Below are positions 13,748 through 64,000 of a DNA stretch of 64,000 bases, one piece after another. The position numbers and the translations under genes were made by a program. Each line of letters opens with the position of its first letter. The stretch's first letter is position 1. Origin of the DNA: Patiria pectinifera (lineage: Eukaryota; Echinodermata; Asteroidea; Valvatida; Asterinidae). Where the stretch lies: assembly GCA_029964075.1 (NCBI GenBank), contig CM057142.1:29638392-29702391 (forward strand), in the 5' to 3' direction. The notes under the pieces were generated by a model, which searched no databases, was not told the DNA's origin, and saw nothing but the letters and a program-made list of their open reading frames with translations.

Positions 13748-14402
13748 TTAAATGTGACATCAGTGCATTTAGTGCATAGTGTTCATGTTCATGTCTAAAT
13801 CAGAACTTCAAAAGCGGGAACAGCAAAAATGGTGATTTTTTTGATGTTGGATTTGAAATGCCACCTACACCATGTACACACCGGTTTACATTTAGAATGT
13901 AATTTGGTTACAATTTTTTTTTAAATTTCAGTACAAAAATTGTTCGATAAAAGCTACATAGGTGTCTAATTTGATAGCAAAAAAAACCCTTGATTTTAAC
14001 TTTCTACACACTTTATACTGTCGTATTTACTTTGTACTGCCTGTGTACAGTTTTGTCTGTTTGTAGGCTAGAGCCATTTATTTGTACACGTGATGTACAT
14101 TTTAGTGTATATATTTTGTATGTACGTAATTGTGTGAAAGCTTGTGCATGTAAATTTGTCATCTTATGTATGGGTAGCACATGTACATGTACAGTACATG
14201 TACCGGTACATGTAGACAGATACGGAGCATTTTATGCCAGGAAATTAAAGCAAGTTAGAAAAGCACAGTCTTTGTCTTTGGATTCTGGGAATCACGACAT
14301 CAATGTTACCTCACCAACATACATGTATACATGTATGGGCTCAGTGCGCATGGAGAACAAGAGAGAATGCTTTTTGACCACTGAACGGGAGCTGTGTTGA
14401 TG

Positions 14403-14597
14403 GGATACTCCGTTAGTGTTTACTGGAGGGTTCACGCATAGCGAGAAGTACGCATGACTAATTTGATTCTGAACGCGCACAAAGCCTTCGTGTGAGTTTC
14501 AGACATCGCTGTGTGATCAGATGTCTTTCCCAGTGGTCTTTACCAACTCCCCTTTCTTATGCCGTTGAAAGGGTACTTGTCCACGGACCCCAATAGA
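14403..14597. repeat. dispersed repeat shared with 42880-43140
   Basis: Both places share gaagtacgcatgact-like and gtggtctt..ccaactc.ccttt words and end in a gggtacttg block. No ends defined. Confidence 0.5.
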
Positions 14598-14640
14598 TGT
14601 TTCTCATGATTGTACATGGATGTATGAAGGCTTTAATTAA

Positions 14641-15048
14641 CCCTAACCCACTAGGCCCTCTGGCTAGGATGCAACCTCAATCCTGCAAAATCCTCCAATT
14701 GCCACCAACAAAAAAATGGATTCAGCCTCAATCCTCCCAAATCGTCCATTAGTTTCTTGAATTAAGTCTTTGGAGGGTGACCACTGCCTCAATCCTCCAA
14801 AATCATCGGCCAATTACTGCTATGGTTTGAGGCAGTGCGAATGGCGTTTAGAAGCAGTGTGGATGAAATACAAGAAAAACACAGGGCTGATTTATGCATG
14901 GCTGAACATAACCAATGCAGGATATGGCCTACTGGCTTGACATAATGCATCCTCCACAAAAAGCCATACATCTTTGCCATTCATCCTTAATCCTCTAAAA
15001 TCATCCAAAACCGGCAGGAGGATTTTGGAGGATTGAGGAGGGTTCGGG
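14641..15048. mobile_element. TTAA-flanked MITE with CCTCAATCCTCCAAAATC repeats
   Basis: TTAA at 14637-14640 and 15049-15052, tips CCCTAACCC / GGGTTCGGG. The interior repeats the word cctcaatcctccaaaatc. Relatives at 18130-18465 and 25088-25466. It ends 69 bp before HEATR5B exon 1. Confidence 0.8.
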
Positions 15049-15117
15049 TTAACAAACTTTGATGACGTCGTGATCTTTGTGCCAATATTGTTATCATCCC
15101 TGTTTTATCTTTTGCAG

Positions 15118-62155
<47,038 letters not shown>

Positions 62156-62158
62156 TAA

Positions 62159-62671
62159 AGAGAATATACATGATTGGCTTTTGCTGTAATTTTCAGAAAT
62201 GAACTATTTGAGGGGTTGGTATAATAGATCAAATATTGTTAGACTGACATGTTTGAAGGTTTGTGTTCGAAAATGCTGGAAAAAAAATGTTCCAGTAGTC
62301 TGGTTTACTGACTCCACTAAATATAAAATGGATCAATTTACAGATGCCGGAAACTTGTAAGGTAATGGAACCAGTCTAGCCGGCCTGCACCCGTTCATGA
62401 ACATGTAACCAATAGCAAACAAAATTTGGATTGAAAGAAAATTGGTTAATTTTGAGCAGTAGTTGAAAAATAGTTAGGTTTTTCCAACGGTGGTCGGCCG
62501 ACCACCGTTGGAAATTTTTACAAAAATACCATTTTCTTGAAAATGGCTTCACACCAGGTGCCATAATTTTACAGGATGCTTTAGACTGTCATTTACCAAC
62601 ATCCTAGTAAGGTATTTCGTAAAAACTAGGTAGTTTTATTTTTCGATGTTTGCAAATGTTGTATATTCCCT
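62159..62671. mobile_element. TTAA-flanked MITE after the last exon
   Basis: TTAA at 62155-62158 and 62672-62675; tips AGAGAATATAC / GTATATTCCCT. It is the reverse-orientation relative of 13204-13747, including the ccaacggtggtcggccgacc palindrome. It begins 27 bp after the exon 27 donor. Confidence 0.8.
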
Positions 62672-63179
62672 TTAATTACAACCATTTATACTGGCATATC
62701 AAACCTCCAACGTAATTCCTATCTTTTGTTTGCCGCAACTCTTACCACAGACTAATCTGGGCACGTAAACTCTTTACTGGGGTTCGACCTTAACTTTTTT
62801 TACACCAGCTAGTCGGGGTACTGAAACAGAGTCTTAACTAGCCTGCGGGTGTTTTCAATAGTCCGCATGTTTTTCTTCTATAGAGTGTCTCATAAACAAT
62901 GAGGTGCATACATGTAAAACGTGTATCCTGAGGCAATCTTGTCAGTGCTTTTAATAAACAGATCTAATCATTTCACCTTAAACAGTTAACAATATTAGAT
63001 AAAAATTGATACAAGTTTGCTTTCTGAATTTAATAAAAAAAAATCCTGGCTTCTTCTTTCCCGCATCCCAATAATTTTTTGACTCGCCAGCCGGGCTACT
63101 TAAGGAATAGTTTGACTAGCCCGCCACTGTTTTGACTAGCATTTGGCTAGCGGGCTACCGCTAAAGTCCAACCCTGTTA

Positions 63180-63375
63180 ATACAGACGACCCTAGTAATG
63201 GCAGGGCATTAGTTGGGTCAGAATTACCGTCATGGGAAAGTTGTTCTGTTACGAGCTTACGGTATCGGTTGGTTGGTTCCAATCTTATGTATATGTATAG
63301 CAGCGGGTACCGCATTTCACTAACACACTGACTATACAGTGTTTTTACGTCGGTGAGGGGCAAAACCTAATATTG
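63180..63375. repeat. partial copy of the tRNA-like cassette family
   Basis: Only the right half is clear: cggttggttggttccaatct ... aacacactgactatacagtg ... gaggggcaaaacctaat. The tRNA-like core is missing. Confidence 0.5.
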
Positions 63376-63452
63376 ATTTAAATCACCCCTAAACAAAAAT
63401 TCCACCTTATAAATATGTTTTAATTGTTTGTTCTGATGAGAAAGAAGCAGTT

Positions 63453-63974
63453 TCAGTGCAAACTGATCGGGCCTATCTCATTGTCAAAGGCCCCTTTGCA
63501 GCAACAAGGGCAAACTGCCATTTTCAGTGCCTTGCGAAAGCCCTTGTACTTGAACACATAGATGATTGGGTTCACTGCGGAATTGAAAAACGTCATCATC
63601 AAAAAAGCCTTCTCCAGCTTTGAGGGGAAATTGACGTTGCAGTCGAAATTCCTGGTGATGTCTATGATCATCTCTGGAAACCACAGCAGGATGAAAGCCA
63701 CGACGATCGTCAGAAGCGTATTGATGATTTTCCCGCGCACCAGGTTGAGTTCCCGGGCTGGCCCGTCGGCGTTGTCCATTTCCAGTCGCTTGGCGTCCCT
63801 GCGGAGGCACCGCAGAATCCGCCAGTAGAACCAGAGCATCGCGATAGTTGGCAGGATGATCAGAAGTACATTGGTCAGGACGAAAAACACCTGCAGTAGA
63901 ACTTGACTGCCGCACGGTTGGCTGGTGCAAATCTGCCATGTCGAGTCGTAATCGTTACTGATCATATACGGAAC
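63453..63974 (-). CDS. class A GPCR, last exon (ECL2 to C-terminus)
   Basis: Minus strand. An acceptor (tatacttttacag) precedes VPYMISNDYDSTWQICTSQP, the second extracellular loop with its Cys. TM5 follows (FFVLTNVLLIILPTIAMLWF), then a basic loop 3, TM6 (TLLTIVVAFILLWFPEMIID, with WFP of the CWxP site), TM7 with NPIIY, and a Cys-rich tail (CPCCCKG) that may be palmitoylated. The stop is at 63453-63455, giving 173 residues in this exon. TM1-4 lie beyond the window edge. Rhodopsin family, probably peptide receptor-like; ligand unknown. It lies antisense in what should be a HEATR5B intron, or just past an assembly break. Confidence 0.85.
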   Translation of the reverse strand, partial: VPYMISNDYDSTWQICTSQPCGSQVLLQVFFVLTNVLLIILPTIAMLWFYWRILRCLRRDAKRLEMDNADGPARELNLVRGKIINTLLTIVVAFILLWFPEMIIDITRNFDCNVNFPSKLEKAFLMMTFFNSAVNPIIYVFKYKGFRKALKMAVCPCCCKGAFDNEIGPISLH

Positions 63975-64000
63975 CTGTAAAAGTATAGAAAGCATCCACG

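Overview
The window is animal nuclear DNA: AT-leaning, rich in introns and packed with short inverted-repeat elements. It is dominated by one gene, a HEATR5B orthologue (HEAT-repeat partner of the AP-1/aftiphilin/gamma-synergin trafficking complex) on the + strand. The dense TTAA- and TA-flanked MITE-like elements, the TACATGTA/ACCGGTAC-rich tracts and about 2.6% exon divergence between two copies of one block suggest a highly heterozygous marine invertebrate deuterostome. A sea star or other echinoderm, or amphioxus, would fit; the species cannot be fixed from the sequence. Layout: (1) 1-10443 carries seven intact exons equal to the middle of HEATR5B, out of order and upstream of the start codon, followed by unrelated sequence and a gap of exactly 500 N (10842-11341). 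(2) 11342-15117 is non-coding, rich in ACATGTAC words, and ends in a TTAA-flanked element. (3) 15118-62131 is the gene proper: 27 consecutive exons joining in frame over 1405 codons, from the start methionine to about two thirds of the expected length (about 2070 aa in human HEATR5B). Its large introns hold MITEs, a decayed LTR retrotransposon lacking RT and integrase, LINE 3' ends, SINE-like repeats and tRNA-like cassettes. (4) 62132-64000 is intron with a TTAA element, then the minus-strand last exon of a class A GPCR. The C-terminal third of HEATR5B is not in the window. The main structural point is that 1-10443 and about 40486-48628 are the same segment. They share all seven exons with 29 differences in 1105 coding bases by my hand count, 26 of them silent, but each carries private element insertions with recognisable empty sites in the other. 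I read this as the second haplotype scaffolded next to the first, with a young real duplication as the alternative. Other notable structures are a 125-bp tandem array built from diverged copies of the acceptor and first 75 bases of exon 17, a similar array built from the tail and donor of exon 25, at least twelve TTAA-flanked elements with different interiors, and a family of near-perfect 0.48-kb palindromes. All comparisons were done by eye.
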